64,000 bases of DNA, taken from positions 68,559-132,558 of the forward strand of contig USLU01000008.1 of NCBI GenBank assembly GCA_900555635.1, read 5' to 3'. The first letter of the stretch is position 1. Each line of letters opens with the position of its first letter. The notes beneath the pieces were generated by a model, which was not told the DNA's origin, ran no database searches, and worked only from the letters and a program-made list of their open reading frames with translations. Positions 17,640 through 26,201 of this stretch are shown here, in pieces. The translations under genes and the position numbers were made by a program. The DNA is from an uncultured Bacteroides sp. Lineage in GTDB: Bacteria > Bacteroidota > Bacteroidia > Bacteroidales > Bacteroidaceae.

Positions 17640-18686
17640 ATGAGAGTACTTGTTACGGGAGCTGCCGGTTTTATAGGTAGCCGTTGTGTCGAAATGCTTG
17701 TGCAAAGGGGGGATGAAGTAATAGGAATTGATAATATCAATGATTATTATTCTCCTCAATTGAAGTATTATCGTTTGGGTAGAGCTGGGATCGTGGCAGA
17801 TGGCGGGAATTTTCATTTCGGACGTCGTGTCAAGAGTAATGTTTACTCCAATTACACCTTTATTCGTCTTGATATAGAGGACAAGGGGGCTATGGATTTG
17901 CTTTTTGACGAGATGAATTTTGATAAGGTTGTTCATCTGGCTGCACAAGCCGGGGTACGCTATTCTATAGAAAATCCTTATGCATATATGCGTAGTAACT
18001 GGATAGGTTTTCTGAATTTGCTTGAATGTTGCCGTAACTTTGCGATTGAGCATCTTGTGTATGCATCATCTAGTTCGGTATATGGAATGAATACCAAAGT
18101 ACCTTTCAGTGAAGATGATGTAGTTATTAGCCCGGTGAGTCTTTATGCGGCAAGTAAGAAGAGTAATGAGCTTATGGCTCATGCTTATTGTAAACTATAT
18201 GGTATCCCATGTACAGGACTTAGGTATTTCACTGTGTACGGTCCTGCTGGACGCCCTGATATGGCTCCTATGCTTTTTGCTAGTGCTATTAGTGAAGGGA
18301 AGCCTATCAAAGTGTTCAATAATGGCGATATGATGCGAGACTTTACCTACATTGACGATATAGCCAATGGTACGATTATGGTACTTGATAAAGTTCCTGA
18401 AATAGAATGCTGTGCGAACAATATACCCTATAAAGTATATAATATAGGGTGCAGCCATCCGGTTATGCTGATGGATTTCATAAATGAAATTGAGTCCAAT
18501 CTTGGTTGTGAGGCAGAAAAAATCTATATGCCGATGCAGCCGGGTGATGTATGCAAGACTTATGCTGATACTACCAAGCTCCAGACAGAGATTGGGTATC
18601 AACCTAAAATATCACTTCATGAGGGCATAAAGAGCTTTATAGAGTGGTTTAAAGATTATCGTGCAGAAGAATTTGTGAGGTTTTAA
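17640..18686 (+). CDS. NAD-dependent sugar epimerase (UDP-glucuronate 4-epimerase-like)
   Basis: 348 residues, extended short-chain dehydrogenase fold. NAD motif GAAGFIGS (7-14), an N-terminal insert DNINDYYSPQLK as in UDP-uronate 4-epimerases, and the catalytic Tyr-x3-Lys in YAASKKSNE. RDFTYIDDI lines the sugar-nucleotide site. It most likely supplies a galacturonate-type donor to the two upstream transferases of the same operon. UDP-glucose 4-epimerase activity is the alternative. Confidence 0.85.
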   Translation: MRVLVTGAAGFIGSRCVEMLVQRGDEVIGIDNINDYYSPQLKYYRLGRAGIVADGGNFHFGRRVKSNVYSNYTFIRLDIEDKGAMDLLFDEMNFDKVVHLAAQAGVRYSIENPYAYMRSNWIGFLNLLECCRNFAIEHLVYASSSSVYGMNTKVPFSEDDVVISPVSLYAASKKSNELMAHAYCKLYGIPCTGLRYFTVYGPAGRPDMAPMLFASAISEGKPIKVFNNGDMMRDFTYIDDIANGTIMVLDKVPEIECCANNIPYKVYNIGCSHPVMLMDFINEIESNLGCEAEKIYMPMQPGDVCKTYADTTKLQTEIGYQPKISLHEGIKSFIEWFKDYRAEEFVRF

Positions 18687-18720
18687 TGGTTATCAGCAAT
18701 ATATCGGCTATAGATACCTG

Positions 18721-19530
18721 TTATTTGTATTCCCTGTAAGGGGTATTCAAGTCCAGATAATGAAAATTGTGTTGTCTCTGACTATTTTGTTTAGGGATAG
18801 CCATGTAATTTCCATACTTTCGTGTCAGGTAGCTATTATATTCTTGTACCCCCCATACTTCCTTTTCTTCAAATAGGATGGGGGTAGGAGTGCCTAATTC
18901 TGTTTTAGGCATAATACCTTTCAGCCCATCATCATAATCACAGATAAGAGCGCTTTTCTTGAAAGGATATTTTGTTAGGATGTTTCTTATGCTTTTTTGT
19001 ACACCACTTAGCGTGAACAACTTTTTACATAATAGTGGCAACCATGAACTGGGACCTTTGCCATGCTTGTATGGATCACGGTGGATAAAATAGAGTACTC
19101 GTTTATAAAACTCATATTTTGCAAAATGCATTCTTTGAGCTAATGCCCCTTCCGGTACACCATCCAGTGGAAATACATCTAGATAGACTCCTCCTAAGTA
19201 TCTAAGGTGTATACGCTCTATTAGAGTCGTATTAGCATCCTGAATTTTGGCAAAGGGTAGTGGGTACTTAGGATCATTTTCGGCGCATACTGCTTCAAAG
19301 TGTTCGGGTAGCCATTCTTTCGAATGAGACATTAGTGAATCATAATCTTCTCGTGGCATGCCGATGTCCAGATCATCGTCCCAAGGAATAAATCCCTTGT
19401 GACGTACAGCGCCAAGCATGGTTCCTGCCATAATATAGTATCGTAGGTTATGTTCTTTGCAAATCTTGTCTACTGCTAGCAATATTTGCAAAATGCGAAG
19501 TTGCAGGGGGCGTATGTCGTAGGTAGCCAT
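18721..19530 (-). CDS. LicD family phosphotransferase
   Basis: 269 residues from MATYDIRPLQ. A start 17 codons upstream would overlap the preceding gene by 41 bases and is less likely. The LicD signature is complete: GTMLGAVRHKG followed by IPWDDDLDIGM near residue 50. LicD proteins move phosphocholine or a related phospho-alcohol from its CDP derivative to a glycan. Here the gene follows a nucleotidyltransferase and a PLP enzyme in one operon, which suggests the activated phospho-substituent is made locally. Confidence 0.88.
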   Translation of the reverse strand: MATYDIRPLQLRILQILLAVDKICKEHNLRYYIMAGTMLGAVRHKGFIPWDDDLDIGMPREDYDSLMSHSKEWLPEHFEAVCAENDPKYPLPFAKIQDANTTLIERIHLRYLGGVYLDVFPLDGVPEGALAQRMHFAKYEFYKRVLYFIHRDPYKHGKGPSSWLPLLCKKLFTLSGVQKSIRNILTKYPFKKSALICDYDDGLKGIMPKTELGTPTPILFEEKEVWGVQEYNSYLTRKYGNYMAIPKQNSQRQHNFHYLDLNTPYREYK

Positions 19531-19540
19531 AAAATGATTA

Positions 19541-20272
19541 TTAATAGAGGTTTTGGGGTATTCGTTTCTGGGCCTGCTCAAAGTCTTCTACAGTGTCCAA
19601 CTCGACCGAGAAAAACTCCGTTGTATCTATAGCATAGAAATTGTGCCCTTGTGGTATCAGTCTTTCAAAAGCACGTTCATAGAAGATATTATCTAGCTTC
19701 TCTATATTAATCATAGTCTCCAGCTCCTTGAATAAAGCTTCAGTGTACTGGGGGGAGATTTTTTCAATGCCGATAGATTCGCCAATTGCATCTTTTATGG
19801 AGCATACTTTGCTTATTTCAATCACTTTAGAGTCTGCATCAGCGATCACTTTTATCTCTTCGGCTCCTAGCTCATGCCGATTTAGTGCTAATGCGTTGCT
19901 GCTGTCAGAGTGGAGTAATTTATTTACAATGAGAGGATCGAATAAAATGTCGCTGTCCAATAGTAATACTTCTTCTCCATCAGTGTATGGGCGCGTAAGC
20001 CATAAAGAATAAATATTATTTGTTGACTCATATTTTTCATTGTAAATGAAAGTGATATCCTGTGATGGATACTTTGTGTGCAAGAAGTCAACGATTTGTT
20101 GTTGGCGATAGCCGGTGACAACAATGAACTCTTTGATCTCATTCTGTATCAAAGCATCAAATGCTCGTTCCAACAAACTTCGTCCTCCTATTTTGAGGAG
20201 GCATTTGGGGGTAGTGTCGGTTAATGGACGCAGGCGGGATGCAATGCCTGCAGCTAATATAACTGCTTTCAT
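19541..20272 (-). CDS. Sugar-phosphate or phosphocholine nucleotidyltransferase (LicC-like)
   Basis: 243 residues. The NTP-transferase signature LAAGIASRLRPLT, the Lys in PKCLLKIGG and the metal-binding Asp in LLLDSDILFD are all present. The size and the lack of a C-terminal hexapeptide domain fit the LicC/phosphocholine cytidylyltransferase branch better than glucose-1-phosphate enzymes. It overlaps the upstream PLP-enzyme gene by four bases (ATGA) and lies 10 bases before licD, so the three are coupled. Predicted role: activate the phospho-alcohol as a CDP derivative. Confidence 0.85.
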   Translation of the reverse strand: MKAVILAAGIASRLRPLTDTTPKCLLKIGGRSLLERAFDALIQNEIKEFIVVTGYRQQQIVDFLHTKYPSQDITFIYNEKYESTNNIYSLWLTRPYTDGEEVLLLDSDILFDPLIVNKLLHSDSSNALALNRHELGAEEIKVIADADSKVIEISKVCSIKDAIGESIGIEKISPQYTEALFKELETMINIEKLDNIFYERAFERLIPQGHNFYAIDTTEFFSVELDTVEDFEQAQKRIPQNLY

Positions 20273-21321
20273 CTATTTGCGATTTCTTTAATTGTATCTA
20301 TCACAAAGCGGTTGTGTTCGGGACGACCGAAAGTAATGCGCAAATGCATATTTATATCAGGTTCATTCATGAACTTTATTTTATAATGGTGCTGCGCAAA
20401 TGCTTCTTGTAGAGCCTCTTTCAACTCTATCGGATATTTAATCAGAATAAAATTGGCTACGGATTCATAGACCTTAAAGCCGGGTAACGAACCAATTTCT
20501 CGCTCATAGCATGCTCGGTCTTCATTCATTTGCTTTGCAATATTACGGTAATGTGCGTCTGATTGAAGTGCGGCAATAGCAATGTCTTCCGATATACGAT
20601 TGTATCCCAGGTACTTGTTGCTGTATCTACAGAAAGGATGGAGCTCTTTGCTGATAAAGCCAAAACCCATACGGAGACCAGGGAGGCCATAAAATTTGGA
20701 TAATGTACGCGAAATGATTATGTTTGGATATTTGTCCGTCAGTTCTTTTATATAAGTTGTATCTATAGAAACAAATGAAGCATAAGCCTCGTCGACCAAG
20801 ACAATGGTAGTGGCTGGAACAAAGGATAATAACTGTTTTAACTCAGCAGGTGTGAGCCCATTGCCGGTAGGATTGTTGGGCGAAGCTAGTAAAAGAATTT
20901 TAGGCTTCTCTTTGTGTAGCATTTCTTTCAGTACTTTGAAGTCATACTTAAAAGTATTTCCTTCTTCATAAAGAGGATATTGCAATGTATGTCCGTGTAC
21001 CTCGTCAGCAATAGACTTATAATACCACCATGAAAATTTGGGTATTAGTATTGTCTTATTACCGTCTTCCTCGGTTAAAAAATAATGTACGGCATTCTTT
21101 AGAATATCTTCTCCACCATATCCAAGTAGCACTTGTTGTTCATCTATATTGTATAACTTAGAGAGAAATACTGATAAAATACTTTTCTTCCCTTCATCGT
21201 ATATACGAGTATAAAAACATAACTTGTTTATATCGAAGTTTTTGAAGGCTTCTACTACTTCTTCGGAAGGTTCATAATTAAACTCGTTCCGATCTAAAAA
21301 AATAGTCTTTGTTGACTCCAT
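20269..21321 (-). CDS. HisC/CobD-like PLP-dependent aminotransferase or decarboxylase
   Basis: 350 residues, fold type I PLP enzyme. ASPNNPTGN (146-154), the PLP-contacting Asp in VDEAY (near 177) and the Schiff-base lysine in SRTLSKFYGLPGLR (Lys209) are visible. The segment after the lysine reads like threonine-phosphate decarboxylase (CobD) as much as histidinol-phosphate aminotransferase. There are no other his or cob genes here; the operon partners are a LicC-like cytidylyltransferase and LicD. That favours a role in making an amino-phospho-alcohol, for example decarboxylation of phosphoserine, over histidine synthesis. This is inference. Confidence 0.8.
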   Translation of the reverse strand: MESTKTIFLDRNEFNYEPSEEVVEAFKNFDINKLCFYTRIYDEGKKSILSVFLSKLYNIDEQQVLLGYGGEDILKNAVHYFLTEEDGNKTILIPKFSWWYYKSIADEVHGHTLQYPLYEEGNTFKYDFKVLKEMLHKEKPKILLLASPNNPTGNGLTPAELKQLLSFVPATTIVLVDEAYASFVSIDTTYIKELTDKYPNIIISRTLSKFYGLPGLRMGFGFISKELHPFCRYSNKYLGYNRISEDIAIAALQSDAHYRNIAKQMNEDRACYEREIGSLPGFKVYESVANFILIKYPIELKEALQEAFAQHHYKIKFMNEPDINMHLRITFGRPEHNRFVIDTIKEIANR

Positions 21322-21380
21322 ATCGCTGTATATAATATTTTTATAAAGATGCTTTTAGTGACTTTAATCTAAATGATTTA

Positions 21381-21412
21381 CAAAGGTATGCATTTTGCTT
21401 GGATATGTCAAA
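21381..21412 (-). promoter_or_regulatory. Promoter of the PLP enzyme-nucleotidyltransferase-licD operon
   Basis: Minus strand: TTTG (21409-21412), a 20-base spacer, then TACCTTTG (21381-21388). One of the best consensus promoters in the window, about 60 bases before the start codon. Confidence 0.75.
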
Positions 21413-21434
21413 CATAACTGTTTTTCTTGTCTGG

Positions 21435-22565
21435 TCATAGCAGTGAATGGTACACTTCCATCATCTGTGGTATTAGCTTGTCCTGCTCAAAATGTGAAGC
21501 GTATTCCAATCCGTTGCTGATCATTTTTTGCTGTAAATCTTCGTCGCTAATCACTCTGTCAATTGCTTCCGCCAAGGCTTTAGGGTCCTCGGGGTGTATG
21601 TACAGTGAATGGGGACCACCAGCCTCTTCAAGGCATGAACCCGTAGCGCCGATTACTGGTATTTTGCTATTAAGCGCTTCTAATAGGGGTATTCCAAAGC
21701 CTTCAAAAAAGCTAGGGTAAATAAATAAGGAGGCCATTTGATAGAAGGCAAGCAGATGCTTGAACTCAACATTGTGAAACATCATTAACCGTTCGGATAA
21801 ACCATGTTCCTTGGCATATTGAAGCACTTTACCAGCATAAGGGGTATATTTTCCTATTGCCACTAAAGGCAAGTTGCTCTTACTTTCCTTTAAAGCTTTT
21901 ACAATTAGTAAGAGGTTTTTACGGCTTTCAATGCTTCCTACACACAATAAATACTTTTCCGGAAGCGAATACATCTCTCTGACCTCTTGTTTAAGAGCAT
22001 CGTCTACAGGGTTTCGAAAACTTTCGTCGCATCCTTGATAAATGACCTTTATTTTTTCTTCAGGAGTTCCAAAGTAGTGCATAATATCTCTTTTGGTACA
22101 TTCACTGATGGCGATAATACGGTCGGCTACTTTACAAGCGTGTTTGCACTTTAACATATAGATCGTTCTATCTATCAATGGGAAAAACTCGGGATAGCGT
22201 AGAAAAATCAAGTCGTGAATGGTAACAACACTTTTCGTATTTTTTAATTTCTCAATTCCAAAGGGGAGTTCGTTGCTCAATCCGTGGTAGATTGAGACAT
22301 TATCTGATTTAATGAGGTTGCAAATGCTACTGATACGCCATAGTGAAGAGAACCGTTTCCAAATATAATTATGTGGATAGCGAATTATACAATTCTTTTG
22401 TTTAGCGATAGTTCCGAGTAGCTTCGTTTTTTGTGCAATCGGAGTATAAAGAAGATATTTATTTTCAGGGTAGCAGCGACTAAATCCTTCAATTATTAAT
22501 CGGCTGTAATTGCCGAGCCCTGTACGGTTCTGTGCAGCTCTTTTGGCATCAAAGGCTATTTTCAT
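21435..22565 (-). CDS. Glycosyltransferase family 4
   Basis: 376 residues, GT-B fold. N-terminal NRTGLGNYSRLI acceptor loop; donor domain with CVGSIESRKN and the E-x7-E motif in SFFEGFGIPLLEALN. This combination is typical of mannosyl- or rhamnosyltransferases of O-antigen and core synthesis. It has its own -7 element and stands upstream of, and on the same strand as, the licD operon. Confidence 0.9.
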   Translation of the reverse strand: MKIAFDAKRAAQNRTGLGNYSRLIIEGFSRCYPENKYLLYTPIAQKTKLLGTIAKQKNCIIRYPHNYIWKRFSSLWRISSICNLIKSDNVSIYHGLSNELPFGIEKLKNTKSVVTIHDLIFLRYPEFFPLIDRTIYMLKCKHACKVADRIIAISECTKRDIMHYFGTPEEKIKVIYQGCDESFRNPVDDALKQEVREMYSLPEKYLLCVGSIESRKNLLLIVKALKESKSNLPLVAIGKYTPYAGKVLQYAKEHGLSERLMMFHNVEFKHLLAFYQMASLFIYPSFFEGFGIPLLEALNSKIPVIGATGSCLEEAGGPHSLYIHPEDPKALAEAIDRVISDEDLQQKMISNGLEYASHFEQDKLIPQMMEVYHSLL

Positions 22566-22601
22566 CAGATAATTTATATTTCAGAAAAAGTAATGTGTCG
22601 G

Positions 22602-22609
22602 CAAAGATA
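22602..22609 (-). promoter_or_regulatory. -7 element TATCTTTG for the GT4 gene
   Basis: The plus strand reads CAAAGATA, 36 bases upstream of the start; divergent from the GT9 promoter. Confidence 0.6.
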
Positions 22610-22651
22610 ATCCTTTTTGTTTATTTTGGTGGAAGAATCGATTGAAATAAT

Positions 22652-22659
22652 TAATTTTG
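22652..22659 (+). promoter_or_regulatory. -7 element TAATTTTG for the GT9 gene
   Basis: An exact TAnnTTTG match 41 bases before the ATG. Confidence 0.5.
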
Positions 22660-22700
22660 CTGCTAAATCATAGTGAGTTGGAAAACTTTATTCTATTGTT

Positions 22701-23699
22701 ATGGCAAAATTTTTAATTATACGTTTTAGTTCGATAGGAGATATTATTCAGTGTATGGGAGTGGTTGGCGGTATTCGCGAGCGATTTGAAGAGGTTGAAA
22801 TTCATTGGATAACCCGGAAAGATATGGTGGGGATACTATCTGTAGATAGCCGGATCGATAAAATTTGGGCTTTTGATAAGTCTACAGGTTTTTCCGGGTT
22901 ACTAAAAATGGCGGCTGAACTGAGAAAAGAGAAGTTTGACTATATCTATGATGCGCATAGCAATATACGTTCTAATATATTGAAGCTGATACTATCGCCT
23001 ATCCCTTTTCTAAAGCCCTATGTGGCTTTGCGTAGTAAGGAAAGAGGCAAACGCTTTTTGCTTTTTAATCTAGGCATCAATTTTTTTGATAAACCTTTCA
23101 GGGGTGTTGTCTCATTTCAAAAACCACTTAAAAAATGGGGTATAATTCATTTTCCTACGAATTTTAAAGGTTGGCAATTTCCTGCTGAAATATGTAGTAA
23201 ATACGAGGGCTTTATAAAGAAAGACATGGTGACACTTATACCGTCTGCCAATTGGGAAATGAAACGGTGGCCTGTATTTCACTGGCAAGCACTTATCCAA
23301 CAACTTCCTAATTATACTTTTGTTATATTGGCTGGACCGAAAGATACATTTTGCGAAGAGATCAGAAGCGTAGCACCTGAAAGGGTCATAAATTTGGCGG
23401 GCTGCACTTCGTTGATGGAATCTTGTTACATTGTGTCCCAATCTAATATAGTGGTCAGTGCTGATACTGGCTTTATGCATGCAGCCGATTTATTTCATAT
23501 TCCGGCCCTTGCGTTGATGGGACCTACTGCTTTTGGTTTTCCTACAGGGCCTACGGTTGAGATACTCGAAAAAGAGATGCCTTGTCGTCCTTGTACGAAG
23601 GATGGAAGAGGCAAATGTAAACTGTCTGTTTGCCAGCAATGTATGGTGGATATTACCCCTAAGCAAGTAGCTGCTAGTATTATTGCTTCTCTTGGTTGA
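22701..23699 (+). CDS. Glycosyltransferase family 9 (ADP-heptose:LPS heptosyltransferase-like)
   Basis: 332 residues, GT-B fold. RFSSIGDI near the start matches the GT9 acceptor loop. The C-terminal half has the SADTGFMHAAD donor motif and a following GPTAFGFPTGP. A cysteine cluster (CRPC...C...CQQC, about 294-314) is common in Bacteroidota GT9 proteins. It probably adds heptose to the inner core, which fits the adjacent gmhA-gmhB-hldE genes that make the activated heptose. The stop codon overlaps hldE on the opposite strand by 20 bases. Confidence 0.9.
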   Translation: MAKFLIIRFSSIGDIIQCMGVVGGIRERFEEVEIHWITRKDMVGILSVDSRIDKIWAFDKSTGFSGLLKMAAELRKEKFDYIYDAHSNIRSNILKLILSPIPFLKPYVALRSKERGKRFLLFNLGINFFDKPFRGVVSFQKPLKKWGIIHFPTNFKGWQFPAEICSKYEGFIKKDMVTLIPSANWEMKRWPVFHWQALIQQLPNYTFVILAGPKDTFCEEIRSVAPERVINLAGCTSLMESCYIVSQSNIVVSADTGFMHAADLFHIPALALMGPTAFGFPTGPTVEILEKEMPCRPCTKDGRGKCKLSVCQQCMVDITPKQVAASIIASLG

Positions 23700-25110
23700 T
23701 AGATTGAATTGTTTTAGTAGTTGAGTAACCATCTACAAATGGAATAGTCACAGTTTCTTTTGCGTACTCTCTACCTACTATGTTTTCAATCTCATAATCA
23801 CCGCCTTTTACTAATACATCCGGAGCTACTATCTTGATAAGATTCAATGGAGTGTCTTCTGTAAATATTACAACGTAGTCTACGGATTCGAGCGCTGACA
23901 TAACCGTAGCGCGGGCGTTTTCATTATTGATGGGACGTGAATCTCCTTTCAATCGCTTTACTGAACTATCAGAGTTTAGACCTAGAATGAGAATATCTCC
24001 CATGTTTTTTGCTTTCTCCAAATAGAAAACATGTCCTTTGTGAAGAATGTCAAAACATCCGTTTGTAAATACAATCTTGCGTCCTTGTGATCGTAATTGT
24101 TTTAGGGTGTCTGCAAGTTGCTCCATTGGAATAAGTTTGCTATCCGTTTTACCTGTTTGTAGTTCAGCCTGTAATTCTTTGAACAGGATGGGACTGGTTC
24201 CTATCTTTCCTACAACTATGCCGGCGGCTTTATTGGCAAGATGGATAGCATCTGCAATGGGCATATTGGCAGCTAAAGCGGCTGCTAACGTTGCTACCAC
24301 CGTATCACCAGCACCCGAAACATCATAAACTTCTTTGGCTTCGGTGGGAATATCCAAAGAAGCTTCAGGGGCTATATAAGACATTCCTTTTTCCGAGCGG
24401 GTTACTAATAAGGAATTGAGATCATACTTTTTCAGTATATTGTTTGCTACATCAAGAATAGCTTCGTTCTCATTTTTTACTTCAATCCCCGAAACTTCTG
24501 AAAGTTCTTTCAAATTCGGAGTAATGATGGTGGCAGAACGATATTTCTGCCAATTCTTTCCTTTAGGATCTATAATCACTTTTTTCCCTTGTAGGGTAGA
24601 GGCTGATATGACATATTGGCAAATAGTATCATTGCATATACCTTTGCCATAATCGGAGATAACTACAATGTCTACTTCGGGAAGAGCCTTTTCTACAGCA
24701 TGTAAAATTTTATATTCAATTTCTTTATCCAGAGTTTCAATTTCAGTCTCGAAATCCAGTCGTACAACTTGCTGGTTGTTACCTATTACACGAGTTTTGG
24801 TAATAGTGGGATGTTCTGTTTGGAATAAATCATTCTTTATATTTAAGCTGGCAAACATTTCTAGCATTGTTTTTCCATTGTGGTCATTGCCAAGTAGACT
24901 GATAATGTATGGAAAACATTCTAGACCTAATAAGTTTCTTGCAACATTGGCAGCTCCTCCCAGTACACTGTAAGTGCGGTTGACACGGACAATGGGCACA
25001 GGGGCCTCAGGTGAAATCCTTTTTACATCTCCTATGTGGTAGGTGTCTAACATTACATCTCCTATAATGAGTACTCTCTTCCCTTTCAGAATATTCTGTT
25101 CTTTGTTCAT
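23680..25110 (-). CDS. hldE: Bifunctional heptose-7-phosphate kinase / heptose-1-phosphate adenylyltransferase
   Basis: 476 residues. The N-terminal PfkB-type kinase domain (about 1-320) has GGAANVARN and the catalytic DVSGAGDTV. The C-terminal adenylyltransferase domain has VFTNGCFDILHKGH with its HxGH motif and a downstream GLNSDSSVKRLKG. It phosphorylates D-glycero-D-manno-heptose 7-phosphate at C1 and later adenylylates the 1-phosphate. gmhB, which removes the 7-phosphate between these steps, overlaps it by four bases upstream. Confidence 0.95.
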   Translation of the reverse strand: MNKEQNILKGKRVLIIGDVMLDTYHIGDVKRISPEAPVPIVRVNRTYSVLGGAANVARNLLGLECFPYIISLLGNDHNGKTMLEMFASLNIKNDLFQTEHPTITKTRVIGNNQQVVRLDFETEIETLDKEIEYKILHAVEKALPEVDIVVISDYGKGICNDTICQYVISASTLQGKKVIIDPKGKNWQKYRSATIITPNLKELSEVSGIEVKNENEAILDVANNILKKYDLNSLLVTRSEKGMSYIAPEASLDIPTEAKEVYDVSGAGDTVVATLAAALAANMPIADAIHLANKAAGIVVGKIGTSPILFKELQAELQTGKTDSKLIPMEQLADTLKQLRSQGRKIVFTNGCFDILHKGHVFYLEKAKNMGDILILGLNSDSSVKRLKGDSRPINNENARATVMSALESVDYVVIFTEDTPLNLIKIVAPDVLVKGGDYEIENIVGREYAKETVTIPFVDGYSTTKTIQSINQEKQ

Positions 25111-25595
25111 AATCTGTTGTTCTTTAATTGATTTGCCCAGTATAAAAGGGAATGCTCGCCAGTAATCAAGAAAGATTTGATACCGCTATTTTTTCCACAT
25201 TCAACATCTGAATTTTTATCTCCAAACATATATGAATCGTCAGGATTAATCTTATATTGTTTGATAGCTTCCATTACCAGGTAAGGAGAGGGTTTACGAC
25301 ATTTGCACTTTTCCTCAGGAGCATGGGGGCATGTGAAGAAGCTGCTTATTACAATTCCGCATTTCTTCAATTCTTGTGACAAGGCTTGATTAAATAACTC
25401 AGCATCTTCCAAAGTGAAATACCCGCGGCCTATACCGGACTGATTGGTTATGACAATCAATAGATAACCTAATTCTTGAAAAATTTGGAGCGCTTCGATA
25501 ACTCCGGGCAAGAATTCAAGATTTTCAGTTCTGTAGACATAACCAAAATCAACGTTAATTGTGCCGTCACGGTCAAGAAATATAGCTTTATCCAT
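25107..25595 (-). CDS. gmhB: D,D-heptose 1,7-bisphosphate phosphatase (HAD family)
   Basis: 162 residues. HAD motif I is FLDRDGTINVD (Asp8/Asp10 with the preceding Leu-Asp), motif II is ITNQSGIGRG, and the GmhB zinc loop CPHAPEEKCKCRKP is intact, followed by MFGDKNSD. It removes the 7-phosphate of heptose bisphosphate. Overlaps gmhA by eight bases and hldE by four, a tight operon. Confidence 0.94.
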   Translation of the reverse strand: MDKAIFLDRDGTINVDFGYVYRTENLEFLPGVIEALQIFQELGYLLIVITNQSGIGRGYFTLEDAELFNQALSQELKKCGIVISSFFTCPHAPEEKCKCRKPSPYLVMEAIKQYKINPDDSYMFGDKNSDVECGKNSGIKSFLITGEHSLLYWANQLKNNRL

Positions 25596-26169
25596 GGGAA
25601 ACTAGTTTATTATCAACAATGCCACATAAAATATGCCCGATGGTAATGTGTATTTCTTGAATCCTTGCAGATTCGAGATGAGGTATAATGAAAGAATAAT
25701 CACAAAGATCTTTGCATTTACCTCCATTTCTTCCCAAGAACCCGACTGTTGTAATATCCATAGCTTTTGCTTTTTGTAGAGCATATTCCACGTTAGGAGA
25801 GTTGCCGCTTGTGGAAAGAGCTATTAGGATGTCTCCTTTTGATCCTAATGCAGCAGTTTGACGCTCAAAAATGCGGCTGAAGCCGTAATCATTGCTGACT
25901 GCTGTCAGTATGGATGTATCTGTAGTCATTGCTATAGCGGGCAGGCCTTCTCGTTCAGTAACAAAACGTCCTACGAGTTCGGCTGCAATGTGCTGGGCAT
26001 CGGCTGCACTTCCACCATTGCCACAAAGTAATACTTTGTGACCTTGCTGAAGGGTCTGTGCCATCAGGTTGCCAACGGTCTCAATGTCAGCCATCATCTG
26101 GTGGTTGTTAAGAATGCCTTCTTTTAGCTTGATACCTTCTACTATGGACTGAGTGATATAATCTTGCAT
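25588..26169 (-). CDS. gmhA: Sedoheptulose-7-phosphate isomerase
   Basis: 193 residues, SIS fold. GNGGSAADAQHIAAEL is the substrate-phosphate loop; STSGNSPNV and the C-terminal HITIGHILCGIVD helix carry the catalytic Glu/His region. It converts sedoheptulose 7-phosphate to heptose 7-phosphate, the first step of the pathway completed by the next two genes. Confidence 0.95.
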   Translation of the reverse strand: MQDYITQSIVEGIKLKEGILNNHQMMADIETVGNLMAQTLQQGHKVLLCGNGGSAADAQHIAAELVGRFVTEREGLPAIAMTTDTSILTAVSNDYGFSRIFERQTAALGSKGDILIALSTSGNSPNVEYALQKAKAMDITTVGFLGRNGGKCKDLCDYSFIIPHLESARIQEIHITIGHILCGIVDNKLVSHG

Positions 26170-26191
26170 AATTCTTCAGATTTTATATTTG

Positions 26192-26199
26192 CAAAGATA
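26192..26199 (-). promoter_or_regulatory. -7 element TATCTTTG for gmhA-gmhB-hldE
   Basis: The plus strand reads CAAAGATA. It begins two bases beyond the stop of the upstream kinase gene, so any -33 contact would be inside that gene's 3' end. Confidence 0.6.
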
Positions 26200-26201
26200 C
26201 T

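Noticed and set aside
20269..21321. Histidine-biosynthesis HisC
   Set aside because: No other his gene is present and the gene is locked in an operon with a LicC-like cytidylyltransferase and LicD. HisC activity cannot be fully excluded.
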